From assembly GCA_022824025.1 (NCBI GenBank), contig JAJEBF010000060.1, forward strand, positions 1-45,858: DNA of 45,858 nt. Direction: 5' to 3'. Below, piece by piece: positions 16,473-25,332 of this stretch. The first letter of the stretch is position 1, and every line of letters starts with the position of its first letter. The DNA is from Caldilineaceae bacterium (GTDB taxonomy: Bacteria; Chloroflexota; Anaerolineae; Caldilineales; Caldilineaceae). The position numbers and the translations under genes were made by a program. The notes below the pieces were generated by a model. The model did not search any database, was not told the DNA's origin, and saw nothing but the letters and a program-made list of their open reading frames with translations.

Positions 16473-17375
16473 ATGCACACTCTCTCAACTCCCACCCCCC
16501 TGACTCTCGGCAAACTACTGGGCCGGGCAATTGCCCTCTACCCCACCCACAGCGGAATCCTCCTGCGTACCGCCGCCATCTTCTACCTCCCGGTCGCGGC
16601 GCTCTCTTTCCTTGTCGTAGAGAGCCTCGCAACCAACCTCCTATTCACCCTGGTAGCCTGGCCCGTCGACGCGATAGTCAGCCTGTCCCTCATTACCCAT
16701 TGCATTGATGCGCTGCACGGACATCCCCTTGCCATCAGAACAGCCATCATGCGTGCCCTACGCCGCCTGCCTACCTACCTCGGCATATCGCTGGCAATGA
16801 TAGTTGTGTCCGGCGCCGTCGTTCTTGTGCTGGCGGCACCGCTCTGGGTCGGACTCCTTACTTCTGACATTTCTCTAAGTGAGATCATTGACGCGTTTTC
16901 CGTTCCGGCCAATCCTGACCAACTGGAGGTGGTAGTCAAAGTGCTGAGCAGTGCTCTATGGGGCGGCGCCGGCGTCTGTCTTTCTGGAGCCCTGATTCCA
17001 ATAGTTCTGTTCTACCTGTTGGTTCGCTGGCGGGTTGCCGAAATCGCGTAAGTGGCGGAGAGGACGGGACCGCTGCAATCCCTGCGCCGCAGCTGGAACC
17101 TAAGCCGGGGCTTTGTTCTGCGAACCTTTGGCTATCTCTTGCTCATAGCCATCGCAATGGGCCTGGTCGGCGGAGTACTCGGAATGGCAGTGAACTCTGC
17201 TGTGAATGCCATGGCGCCCTCTGCTGATCAGTCCAGGATGTTCGGCTTCAATTTTGCCTTCTCGAAGCTCATGTTCATCATCGCCATGCCGTTTTACGTC
17301 ACCGCGATCGTTCTGTACTACTTCGACCTACGCGTGCGAAAAGAGAGGTATGAATTTGAAGTCGAGCAGGGTTGA
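16473..17375 (+). pseudogene. Multi-pass membrane protein gene with an in-frame stop
   Basis: Read through, the frame gives about 300 residues with roughly six hydrophobic segments. A TAA at 17049-17051 breaks it after RWRVAEIA, but the same frame goes straight on with GTG GCG GAG (VAERTGPLQSLRRSWNLSRG) and two more membrane helices. In related membrane proteins (glycerophosphodiester phosphodiesterase membrane-domain-like) the parts are continuous across this LxALRRSWxLxRG motif, so one point mutation probably destroyed a single gene. Alternatives are read-through or two separately translated halves from the GTG at 17052. Start choice is uncertain; no good Shine-Dalgarno was found. Confidence 0.6.
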
Positions 17376-17567
17376 TTCGGAAGGTACGATCAGGAGGTGT
17401 TGGAAGAAGTGAAAAGTCCCGCTACCGACCGGGCCGGACGATAGCCGCACCGGTCTGTGAAGACACAGTATGTCAACGACAAACCGGTTTGACCGAACCA
17501 AACTCTAGACTATCGCCCACCGCCTAAAGCGCATTTCATGCAGCGAATGCAGTTGGCCGTCCTTCCC

Positions 17568-18134
17568 TCACCACCAGAAACCGTACTGGACCTCATTATC
17601 GACGATAACCGGCCTGAACTCCTCTATGGCGAGTTCTGACAAGTAACCAGAACAATTAACCTCTCCCTCCGGCAACGTCTGCCATAACGTATGAACGACC
17701 GCCATCCGGTAATTCAAAATGTCATTCGACCTCACCTGCCGAAGGTTGGCGGCATGCGTCTCGATCAGGCCTGCCAATTCAACCCTTCCTTCAGCGCATC
17801 TGCGTTCAGACGCCACAAAGCCATTGGCATACATCCACCTGGCCTGTTCCAACCATTCACCGAACCATCCACTGTGCGACTCTACGTTATCCCGCGTTAC
17901 GGACTCCTTTGCCCAACTGTACAACCACGCATCTGCTAACATCTCACTGGGAGTGACGACAGAAATCTCCAAGGAGGAGCGCCTGTCGAAGAGTCCATAA
18001 CTCCTACCCGAATAATCATCTGTCAGCCGATCTGCGGGCTCTTCCGAATTCGGAATCAGAAGCGGAAACGATTCGGCTGTGCATGCCGTCACCAGCACAA
18101 CTGCGAAACTGAGAGTCAACCACATCCTTCTCAT
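17568..18134 (-). CDS. Hypothetical lipoprotein
   Basis: 188 residues. The ATG at 18134 follows AAGGAG by six bases and opens a type II signal peptide, RRMWLTLSFAVVLVTAC, with Cys17 as the likely lipidated residue. The mature protein is soluble, rich in Trp and Glu, with a pair of later cysteines (RRCAEGR and EVNCSGY). I recognise no domain. It is encoded 25 bp behind a small two-helix membrane protein on the same strand, and the two may be one unit at the membrane. Function unknown. Confidence 0.65.
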   Translation of the reverse strand: MRRMWLTLSFAVVLVTACTAESFPLLIPNSEEPADRLTDDYSGRSYGLFDRRSSLEISVVTPSEMLADAWLYSWAKESVTRDNVESHSGWFGEWLEQARWMYANGFVASERRCAEGRVELAGLIETHAANLRQVRSNDILNYRMAVVHTLWQTLPEGEVNCSGYLSELAIEEFRPVIVDNEVQYGFWW

Positions 18135-18159
18135 GTCTGTCTCCTTCACTGCCAGTTGG

Positions 18160-18432
18160 TCAACGTGACCTGTTATTCCATCTTCTATCAATCCTACGCA
18201 TGACCTTGTTGAAGAGCGAGTGTATCGGGCCCCCCAATATTATCACTAAGGCTCCTAATACAAACCAGACGAGAAACCCTATTATCAGGCCCTCTTTGCT
18301 GTCCCCTGAATTCAAGGAAAGTGGACTGTATAGATCGATCAGCCAGGTGATGCCTACGCCTAACGCGCCGACCATGACCCAAATCAGAATGCTCAGGATT
18401 TCACGCCAATTGTGTCCCACAGTTCCTCCCAT
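18160..18432 (-). CDS. Small membrane protein, two helices
   Basis: 90 residues with two clear hydrophobic helices, ILSILIWVMVGALGVGITWL and GLIIGFLVWFVLGALVIILG, and a basic C-terminus (MRRIDRRWNNRSR) expected to stay in the cytoplasm. No family recognised. It precedes the lipoprotein gene by 25 bp on the same strand. Confidence 0.6.
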   Translation of the reverse strand: MGGTVGHNWREILSILIWVMVGALGVGITWLIDLYSPLSLNSGDSKEGLIIGFLVWFVLGALVIILGGPIHSLFNKVMRRIDRRWNNRSR

Positions 18433-18746
18433 GGTGGGTCCCGATCATCGGACCACGAAACGGGAAAACAGGGTGCATTCGAACCCTTGTGGCTGGCCGC
18501 CCTATGCCAACTCCGTTCCTTGATCACGGAACCGCCCCTCCCCCCACCTGGTGATCTGCCCCATTATATCTTAGCTCATGGTCTAGCTTCTTGGGGCCTC
18601 CTCAAGCCCCGACATCGGTCCCTCTTGCATAGTGTGTATTATCGTCGCCGGTCAATAAACGCGCTATACCTGAAACGCAATAAGCAGTAAACTAAGAACA
18701 TCAAGCCCGACCTGCCAATATCCCCTACCCCAACGGAGGCCACCCC
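18433..18746. other. Divergent intergenic region
   Basis: About 310 bases between two divergent genes. The only clear signal is GGAGG ahead of the DUF2961 start. No promoter with good spacing was found on either strand. Confidence 0.4.
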
Positions 18747-20279
18747 ATGAACCTCAACCTCCCGCCCACCGCCATTCCCGACCGCGTCTCCATCACCGGC
18801 CCCCTGCCCGCCAACCAGCGCACCACCTACGCCCAGCTCGACGGCCCCGGCTGCATCCAGCACATATGGGTCGTCCTTTCCCGCCCTGAAAACCTGCCCC
18901 ACGCCAGCCGCAAGGCCATCATACGCATCTACTTCGACGACGAACCCGTCCCCTACGTCGAGGCGCCCGTCGGCGACTTCTTCGGCGTCATGCACGGCCT
19001 CGGCTGGTACCCGATCGACACCCACTACCTCTCCGCAAAGGCCTGGATCGGCTACAATTGCTACTTCCCCATGCCCTTCGCCCGCTCCGCCCGCATCGAA
19101 TTCGAAGCCGGCCCCGAAGACAACCGCGCCTACCTCCAGGTCGACTGGCACCGCTATCCCGGCCAGACCCTCCACGAACCCCGCCGCTTCTGCGCCCGCT
19201 GGCGCCGCGAAATGCCCACCCAAAGCTACGGCGAAGAATACCTCATGCTCGACGCCGACGGACCCGGCCAGCTCCTCGGCTTCGTCTACGGTGTCCGCCT
19301 CCTTGACGACACCGACCGCTGGAGCCACGGCGGCGCCGAGAACATCTACATCGACGGCGAAGGCGAGCATCCCGCTTTCCTGCGCGGCATCGGCGGCGAA
19401 GACACCTTCGGCGCCGGCTATGGCGGCGCCCTCCACCCGCCCGAAACGCACCACTACGCCGCTATGCCCTACTACGTGCACGACGACGTCGGCGAAGCCC
19501 GCCCCGCCCAGCGCCTCGTCGGCTACCGCTTCTTCGAAAAGGACACCCTCCCCTTCCAGCGCTCCATCCACATGCGCTTCGGCTGCATGGCCAACGACAT
19601 CTGCTCCACCACATACTGGTACCAGGAAAGCCCTGTCCGCCCCTTCTTCACCATGCCCGACTGGCCCCAGCTTCTCCCCGGCGTCGAACTCCCTCGCGAC
19701 ACCCACGACCTCGACTTGCCCGCCAGCGGCGAGTGGTGGCTCTGCGGACCCTTCGCCAATCATGACGGCCAGGCCATGGCAACCACCCTCCCGCCGGAGA
19801 CCGCCTTCGAACCCGACGCAACCTACGACGGCCTCCACGGAGAGGAGTCCGCCTGGCTGACCGAAGGCTCGCGTCAGCAGGGCAGGGACAGAGCCCGCTG
19901 GCATCGCCGCGCTGCCCACCACGGCTTCATCGACTTCAACCACCTCTTCCGCCCCTGGGGCCGCGGCGTGGGCAAAACCGACGTCGGCGTCGCCCTCGCA
20001 CGCTGCACCGTTCACGCCCCATCCGATACCACCGCAACCCTCCACCTCGCCTGGGACGACGCCCTCGCGCTGCGCGTAAACGACGATCTTATCGACCTCG
20101 GCCACAACTACGCCTTCCGCGCCCGCAGCCTCCCCGTGCAGCTGCGCGCCGGCGTCAACACGGTTGTCCTCAAACTCAGCAACGAAACCGGCTCCAACCA
20201 CGGCGGCTGGGCCTTCGCCTTCCGCGCCGAGACCGCCGACGGCACAACCCTCACTCCCAGCACCGGCGACAAAGGATAG
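18747..20279 (+). CDS. DUF2961 / GH172-like protein
   Basis: 510 residues with GGAGG ahead of the ATG. DUF2961 signatures are clear: GCIQHIWVVLSRPE, IRIYFDDEPVPYVEAPVGDF, CYFPMPFARSARIEFEAG and GIGGEDTFGAGYG. In the characterised GH172 enzymes, which act on difructose anhydrides and arabinofuranosides, the Glu in the equivalent GTGTEDYF motif is catalytic; here it is Glu218. The last 100 or so residues form an extra domain with LRVNDDLIDLGHN and NTVVLKLSN, like the accessory beta-sandwiches of glycosidases. No signal peptide, so probably cytoplasmic. It sits 72 bp before a PhyH-like gene. Sugar substrate unknown. Confidence 0.85.
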   Translation: MNLNLPPTAIPDRVSITGPLPANQRTTYAQLDGPGCIQHIWVVLSRPENLPHASRKAIIRIYFDDEPVPYVEAPVGDFFGVMHGLGWYPIDTHYLSAKAWIGYNCYFPMPFARSARIEFEAGPEDNRAYLQVDWHRYPGQTLHEPRRFCARWRREMPTQSYGEEYLMLDADGPGQLLGFVYGVRLLDDTDRWSHGGAENIYIDGEGEHPAFLRGIGGEDTFGAGYGGALHPPETHHYAAMPYYVHDDVGEARPAQRLVGYRFFEKDTLPFQRSIHMRFGCMANDICSTTYWYQESPVRPFFTMPDWPQLLPGVELPRDTHDLDLPASGEWWLCGPFANHDGQAMATTLPPETAFEPDATYDGLHGEESAWLTEGSRQQGRDRARWHRRAAHHGFIDFNHLFRPWGRGVGKTDVGVALARCTVHAPSDTTATLHLAWDDALALRVNDDLIDLGHNYAFRARSLPVQLRAGVNTVVLKLSNETGSNHGGWAFAFRAETADGTTLTPSTGDKG

Positions 20280-20351
20280 GATCTACGTTAAAATAGCAGC
20301 AGCTGATGGCTGACCTGCGTTGAAGTGAAACGTCTACGAGAGGAAGGAAGT

Positions 20352-21200
20352 ATGACTGTCGCCGAAATGACAATCGACGAACAGGCGCGAACCCGCTTCG
20401 CAGAAGACGGATACTGGCTCGGCCCCCAAATATTCGACGCCAGCCAGCAAGAAGAACTGGCCTACGCCGTCGACGAAGTCAACGCCGGCCGCTACGAGAC
20501 CGGCCGCGAACCGCTCGCCCGCTTCTGGCACCCCGGCGACGACCCCTATGCCCTCCACAAAGTCGACAACTCACACTGGTGCAACCCCGTCCTCGCCGAA
20601 GCCGTCATCAACCCGCGTATCGGCCAGCTCGCCGCCCAGCTCCTCGACACGCCCGCCGTGCGCCTCTGGCACGAGCAGATCCTCACGAAACCGGCCGGCG
20701 GCCACGAGACCGCCAACGTCGCCTGGCACCAGGACTACAACTACTGGCGCAGCAGCGACCGGTCCCAGATGCTCACCGCCTGGATTCCGCTCCAGGAAGT
20801 CAACCCCGAGATCGGCACAATGCACTTTGTCAAGGGAAGCCACAAATGGGGCTGGCACGCCGAGTACAGCCACTTCGGCCGCTACGACATGGCCGAACAG
20901 GAGCGCGTGATCCGCCAGTACATGCCCGACGGCGCCGAGTACGAGACCGCCCCGCTCAACATGCAGGCCGGACGCGTCAACTTCCACCACTGCCTTACCC
21001 TGCACGGCTCCGGCCCCAACCTCGCCCACCGCCAGCACCGCCGCGCCATCGCCATCCACATCCAGGCCGACGAATGCCTCTTCCGCAGAACCGGCGACCA
21101 CGCCGACAACCACCAATGCGCCCAGGAAATGCACCGCCTCGGAAAGTCCTACGGCGATAAATTCATTGGCGACTACTGGCCCGAACTCTTCAGCTACTAA
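20352..21200 (+). CDS. Phytanoyl-CoA dioxygenase (PhyH) family protein
   Basis: 282 residues, starting at the ATG behind GGAAGGAAGT. Iron ligands are visible as WHQD (His126, Asp128) and the distal His218 in LHGSG, with an Arg pair at 230-231 for 2-oxoglutarate. It differs from the other PhyH-like protein in this window in length and in the lid region, so the two are not recent duplicates. It follows the DUF2961 gene closely and precedes a DUF4926 gene, suggesting one transcript. The natural substrate is unknown. Confidence 0.87.
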   Translation: MTVAEMTIDEQARTRFAEDGYWLGPQIFDASQQEELAYAVDEVNAGRYETGREPLARFWHPGDDPYALHKVDNSHWCNPVLAEAVINPRIGQLAAQLLDTPAVRLWHEQILTKPAGGHETANVAWHQDYNYWRSSDRSQMLTAWIPLQEVNPEIGTMHFVKGSHKWGWHAEYSHFGRYDMAEQERVIRQYMPDGAEYETAPLNMQAGRVNFHHCLTLHGSGPNLAHRQHRRAIAIHIQADECLFRRTGDHADNHQCAQEMHRLGKSYGDKFIGDYWPELFSY

Positions 21201-21240
21201 AGCTCAATTTCCCGCCGCCATCCACGAACCATAACCCGCC

Positions 21241-21486
21241 ATGCACTTCAAAGAACATCAGCAAATCGTGCTCACCGCCCCCGTCATCGGCGACGAGCAA
21301 GAAGAACTGAAACCGGGCGATGTGGGCACCATCATCCACATCCACCGCAATCAGGAAGCCTTCGTCGCGGAGTTCTTCTCACTCGACGGCGAAACGATCG
21401 CCATCGCCACCGTCCTTCCGTCACAAGCCCGCCCGGTAACCGGCTCCGACCTCACCCACGCCCGAACCGTCCCCGCAACCGCCTGA
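21241..21486 (+). CDS. DUF4926 domain protein
   Basis: 81 residues. QQIVLTAPVIGDEQEELKPG followed by DVGTIIHIHRNQEAFVAEF is the DUF4926 pattern, a small beta-barrel often encoded next to toxin-antitoxin or DUF6883-type genes. Here no partner gene is beside it. It lies 40 bp after the PhyH-like gene. Function unknown. Confidence 0.75.
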   Translation: MHFKEHQQIVLTAPVIGDEQEELKPGDVGTIIHIHRNQEAFVAEFFSLDGETIAIATVLPSQARPVTGSDLTHARTVPATA

Positions 21487-21518
21487 TCGGAATTAACACG
21501 CGCCCCGCCCGACAGACG

Positions 21519-21551
21519 CAACTAAAAACTGGAAACTGACTACGAAAAACT
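21519..21551 (+). repeat. A-rich AAAACT spacer repeat, copy 3
   Basis: AACTAAAAACTGGAAACT, identical over 18 bases to the copy near 1685, followed by GAAAAACTG. Located between the convergent DUF4926 and GroEL-like genes. Confidence 0.55.
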
Positions 21552-21555
21552 GCCT

Positions 21556-23208
21556 CTAAGGCTTATAGGTCCTCTCCGGCTCACGCGGCAACACCAGCGC
21601 CTCCGTCGAAATCAGCATCGCCGCGCCGCTGGCCGCCTGCTCCAGCGCCGCCTTCACCACCAGCGTCGGATCAACGATCCTCGCCGCCATCATATCGCGC
21701 ACACACCCCTGGCCCACCTCATACGCGAACCCCGGCCCCCGCTCGCGACACGCATTCACAACCAGCGGACCGTACGCATCCGAATTGGCCGCAATCGTAC
21801 GCGCCGGCTCCTCCAACGCCCGCGCCAGCGCCCGCATCGCCATCGCCTCCTCACTGTGTCCCGTCGCGGCCGCCTCCACAGCAGGGGCCGCGTCCAGATA
21901 GGCCGCGCCCCCGCCCGGCACAACGCCGCCCTCCAGGCCCACCTGCACGACCTTCACCGCGTGCGCCGCCCTCTCCACCAGCGCATTGCGCTCGCTCTCC
22001 GTATACGCGCCCACGCGCAGCTCACCGATCCCGCCCTGCACACGCCCGATCCGCTCGCGCAGCTGCTCTCTTTCCTCACGCTCTTCGATCAACGCCAGCC
22101 GGCTCTGCAGCATATCAATATGCGCATCCACCGCCTGCACATCTCCAGCGCCCCCAACCACCGACACATACTCGTCCGTCGCCACCAGCCGCTCCGCCCG
22201 CCCCAGATCGTCGACCGTCAGATCATGCGGGCCCATGCCGGCCACGTCCGTGATAAAACTGGCGCCCGTCAGCAGCGCAAAATCGCGCATCATATCCCGC
22301 CGCAAATCCTCCACCGGCTTGATCCGCGCTGCGTACGTCGTCACCGGCCCGCGCCCGTTCGCCGCAACCAGCGAACTGATCGCCCTCTCCCACATATTCT
22401 TGCAGATGATGAACAGCTTGTCCCCGCCCGCCTCCTTCACCAGCTCCAGCAGATGCAGCACATGCCCGGGCTCCTCAAAATGGAAATCGGCCACCACCAC
22501 ATGCGGCTCGTCCAGCGCCGCCACATACCTGAACTTGTCGCTTACCAGATAGCGCGAAATATACTCGCCCGGAAAGCGCGACCCCTCACGGAACCCGTAT
22601 GTGTGCCCAAGCCCGTACCCCGGCTGAATCAGGATGTTCCCGTACGGCCCCAGCACGTCGATCATCTCAGCCAGCAGCTGCGCCAGGCGCGGGTCATCGA
22701 CCACCGCCCTCGCCACGCCCGCCACATGCGCCGGCTCCGTCAACGGGATCGACATCGTCTCCAGCGCGTCGACCGCCGCCTGCACGCCCTTCTCCAGCCC
22801 CCGCTGCAGCAGCACCGGGTCGGCCCCGCCCACCAGCAGCCGGTGCAGCTCGCGCGCAATGCCCCGCGCCAGCACCGCCGCCGTCACACTGCCGTCGCCG
22901 AACCGCTCGCGCATATGCCACACAATGTGCCGCATCATCATCGCGCCCGCGTTCTCCACCCGGTCGGGCAGGTCCGTGAACCGCCGCGCGATCGTCGCGC
23001 CGTCCTCCAGCGGCTCAAAACCGGTCGCATTCACCCGCTGGCTCACGATATGCCCGCCCCGCGGACCCAGCGTCAACGACAGCAGCCGCGCCAGCGTGTC
23101 GAACCCGCGCCGCATCGGCTCGCGGCTCTCAGCCCCGAACACAACCGACGGCACGCGCAGCGAACGCGCGCCAGAGCCGCCCGCAGAGGCCCGCGCTCGT
23201 TTCGGCAT
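21556..23208 (-). CDS. Divergent GroEL/Hsp60 paralogue lacking the hydrolysis Asp
   Basis: 550 residues, clearly a group I chaperonin: TLGPRGG (46-52), EDGATIARR (68-76), GDGSVTAAVLARG (104-116), EGGVVPGGG (426-434) and DPTLVVKAALEQAASGAAML near the C-terminus. ATP-contacting residues look kept, but the aspartate that activates water in GroEL (Asp398, motif DALH) is Arg413 here (RAAH), and three residues are inserted just after it. The C-terminus lacks the GGM tail. It lies 3 bp after the second permease of a sugar ABC operon and no groES is near. It is a paralogue, not the housekeeping GroEL; ATP binding with slow or no hydrolysis is inferred. Confidence 0.85.
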   Translation of the reverse strand: MPKRARASAGGSGARSLRVPSVVFGAESREPMRRGFDTLARLLSLTLGPRGGHIVSQRVNATGFEPLEDGATIARRFTDLPDRVENAGAMMMRHIVWHMRERFGDGSVTAAVLARGIARELHRLLVGGADPVLLQRGLEKGVQAAVDALETMSIPLTEPAHVAGVARAVVDDPRLAQLLAEMIDVLGPYGNILIQPGYGLGHTYGFREGSRFPGEYISRYLVSDKFRYVAALDEPHVVVADFHFEEPGHVLHLLELVKEAGGDKLFIICKNMWERAISSLVAANGRGPVTTYAARIKPVEDLRRDMMRDFALLTGASFITDVAGMGPHDLTVDDLGRAERLVATDEYVSVVGGAGDVQAVDAHIDMLQSRLALIEEREEREQLRERIGRVQGGIGELRVGAYTESERNALVERAAHAVKVVQVGLEGGVVPGGGAAYLDAAPAVEAAATGHSEEAMAMRALARALEEPARTIAANSDAYGPLVVNACRERGPGFAYEVGQGCVRDMMAARIVDPTLVVKAALEQAASGAAMLISTEALVLPREPERTYKP

Positions 23209-23211
23209 GGC

Positions 23212-24102
23212 TCAACCCTTCAGGGCGCCGAGCGTGATGCCGCTGACAAAATAGCGTTGCAGAAAGGGGTAGACAACCAGAATGGGGACGACCGTCACCA
23301 GCGTCTGCGCCGCGCGCAGCGAACGGTCCGAGAACATGTCGAAATCCTCGGGATTGCGCATGAACTCGTTCATGTCCATCTTCACGACCACCGTGCGCAA
23401 AAAGGTCTGCAAGGGGATCAGATCCCGGTCCGCGATCAGAATCATGCCGTCGAACCAGGCGTTCCAATGGCCGACCGCGCCGAAAAGCGTCAGCGTCGCC
23501 AGCGCCGGCACCGAGATCGGCAGGTACACGTGCAGCAGGATCTGCCAGTACGTGGCGCCGTCGATGATCGAGGCCTCCTCCAGCTCCTTGGGCACGCGGC
23601 GGAAGAAGTTCATCATCAGGATCACGTTCCACAGCGGCAGCGCCTGCGGAATGATCAGCGCCCAAATCGTGTTCAGCATACCCAGCTTGCGGATGACCAG
23701 AAACCACGGGATCAGCCCGCCGTTGAACAGATACGCGAACACGACCGAGCCCATGATGATGTTGCGGAACGGCATCTCCTCCTTGCTCTTCGACAGCGGG
23801 AAAGAGATCAGGATGATCAGCAGCATCTGCAGCGTCGTCCCGATGACCGTCCGAATCACCGAAATCCAGAACGCGTTCAGAAAGACGCCCGCCTCCAGCA
23901 CCTTTTCATACGTGATCGCGGTCGGGCGCACCGGCCACAGCGTCACCAACCCGCCCGTCGCCGCCGCCCGGTCGCTGAAGGAAAGCGCCAGCAGATGGAT
24001 CAAGGGAATCACACAAGACAGCCCCAGCGCCAGCAGGAACGTATGATTGAATATATCAAAAACACGCGACCCAAACCCCCGCCGCTCCGCCCTATTCATC
24101 AA
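23212..24102 (-). CDS. Carbohydrate ABC transporter permease (YtcP/LplC type)
   Basis: 296 residues. Opens with a basic N-terminus, then six membrane helices. The coupling loop is LEEASIIDGATYWQILLHVYLPI, one of the clearest EAA motifs of the sugar permeases; the C-terminus VVYPFLQRYFVSGITLGALKG is also typical. It would pair with the LplB-type permease encoded upstream. Its stop is 3 bp before the GroEL-like start. A lipoprotein gene and a structured spacer separate it from its partner permease, which is unusual for this family. Confidence 0.9.
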   Translation of the reverse strand: MMNRAERRGFGSRVFDIFNHTFLLALGLSCVIPLIHLLALSFSDRAAATGGLVTLWPVRPTAITYEKVLEAGVFLNAFWISVIRTVIGTTLQMLLIILISFPLSKSKEEMPFRNIIMGSVVFAYLFNGGLIPWFLVIRKLGMLNTIWALIIPQALPLWNVILMMNFFRRVPKELEEASIIDGATYWQILLHVYLPISVPALATLTLFGAVGHWNAWFDGMILIADRDLIPLQTFLRTVVVKMDMNEFMRNPEDFDMFSDRSLRAAQTLVTVVPILVVYPFLQRYFVSGITLGALKG

Positions 24103-24112
24103 TTCTCCCTAA

Positions 24113-24142
24113 CGAACCACTGCAGTTCTGACCACTGACCAC
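24113..24142 (-). repeat. Operon spacer repeat (CTGCAGTTCTGACCACTG), copy 1
   Basis: Consensus CGAAYCMCTGCRGTTCTGACC with ACTG after it. Three copies in the same orientation lie in the three gaps of this ABC operon (here, 25694-25723 and 26722-26751). Confidence 0.6.
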
Positions 24143-24179
24143 GATAAGAGCGATCTCAGCCGGCGAAGGGAACGAACAC

Positions 24180-24211
24180 GCCACCGGCTGGGCGATCGCC
24201 CAGCCGGTGGC
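24180..24211. terminator. Perfect 32-bp palindrome, strong hairpin
   Basis: GCCACCGGCTGGGCGA is followed at once by its exact reverse complement. No T-run follows on either strand. Placed after the Cache lipoprotein stop and before the next permease, it could stop or pause transcription or stabilise mRNA; a protein-binding site is also possible. Confidence 0.5.
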
Positions 24212-24303
24212 CAAGGATTGAGCCGGTGTCATCGTGACCGAAATCGCAGTGCAACTCTCTGCCGGCGCCGACTGGGCGGCGCCGGGTCCCGTGCGCAGTT
24301 GGA

Positions 24304-25332
24304 TCACTCGTCGTCTCTGGGGATATAGATGCCGGAGCCGATGACCAGCTTCTCGTCGGAGGCGCCCAGTTGGAGGCTGACGGTGTAGCCGAGCTTGGGG
24401 GAACCGGTATCTTCGTCTCCTTCGATGGTCGGGTCATCGTAGTGATACTCCAGAAAACTCTTACCCTCGCGCCGTGCGCCTCCTATCAGCAACTCGGCGA
24501 ACGGCACGCCGTTGGCGTCGGTCCTGGTCATGTCGGTAGGATGGCCTTCCCGAAACGGCTCGGTCCCGTGAAAGAGGGTGACGCCCCCGCCGCTCACGAC
24601 ATAGAGGTAGATGGAGCCTGACTTCCAGTCCCCTCCCTCGACCCGGAAGGCGTTCTTGATTTCAACGAGGGGGATACCGTTTTCGAACCTGAGGGCCTCC
24701 TGGTAGATCCTGGCCGCCTCTTCGACAAAGGTGATCAGTGTCTCGCGGTCCACCACTTCCGACGCGGTGACCGCGGGTGTGGGGAGATCGGCGATGCGGA
24801 CCTGGACATTGGAGACGTCCTGCGAGTAGCCGCCGACGAGCACGAACTGCCGCCTGAATGGGACGGCGTATGCGGTCTTCGGCCCGTCGTCGTAGTATTC
24901 GACGAAGCCACCGCCTTGGGCAGCGGCCGCCAGGAGTTCCTGGACGACCTTGGTTCCGCGTTCGTCCTCGATGTCGATCAGGCTTCTGTCTTCGGCGGCA
25001 CGGTCGTTCCCGTGAGCCCAGACGTTTCCGTTCGCGGCGAAGATGATGAGGAAGGTCGAACCGGAATTCCAGTCTCCCTCCGTTTTGACCCACTGCTTGA
25101 GCTTCGCCGCGTCGTCCAGGGTTGTGGTGATCCTTTGGATTTCGGCGTGGGCTGCGAGGACGAAGGCCTTAAGGCTTTCGGCGTCTGTCACCTGGGCCGC
25201 GGTTATCTGGCCCATGGCGGGTTCAGCCTCGTCCATGGGGGGTATTGGCTGGCAGGCCGCCAGGACCATCATAAACAACGCGACCATTGCGATCTTAACG
25301 AATGATCGTCGGGAAACTGTATGGTTTGTCAC
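24304..25332 (-). CDS. Double-Cache-type lipoprotein
   Basis: 342 residues from a GTG start with AAAGGA five bases upstream. The signal is SRRSFVKIAMVAL, ending in the lipobox MVLAAC, so the protein is lipid-anchored outside the membrane. Two similar halves follow: AHAEIQRITTTLDDAAKLKQ to VLVGGYSQD, and FVEEAARIYQEALRFENG to KLVIGSGIY. Each has the DWxSGSxxL centre and the closing GGY/GSGIY strand of sCache-type sensor domains. No kinase or chemoreceptor part is attached, so it may act as a free ligand-binding protein. It is inserted between two permease genes of a sugar ABC operon and flanked by direct repeats. Confidence 0.8.
   Translation of the reverse strand: MTNHTVSRRSFVKIAMVALFMMVLAACQPIPPMDEAEPAMGQITAAQVTDAESLKAFVLAAHAEIQRITTTLDDAAKLKQWVKTEGDWNSGSTFLIIFAANGNVWAHGNDRAAEDRSLIDIEDERGTKVVQELLAAAAQGGGFVEYYDDGPKTAYAVPFRRQFVLVGGYSQDVSNVQVRIADLPTPAVTASEVVDRETLITFVEEAARIYQEALRFENGIPLVEIKNAFRVEGGDWKSGSIYLYVVSGGGVTLFHGTEPFREGHPTDMTRTDANGVPFAELLIGGARREGKSFLEYHYDDPTIEGDEDTGSPKLGYTVSLQLGASDEKLVIGSGIYIPRDDE

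Noticed and set aside
18639..20201. Long - frame opposite the DUF2961 gene
   Set aside because: Gly/Ala/Val-rich shadow with no motif; the + frame is a clear DUF2961 protein.
21856..24138. A long open frame (about 760 codons) on + opposite the GroEL-like and permease genes
   Set aside because: Arg/His/Pro-rich low-complexity translation, typical of the antisense of GC-rich genes; the - strand genes have clear family motifs.
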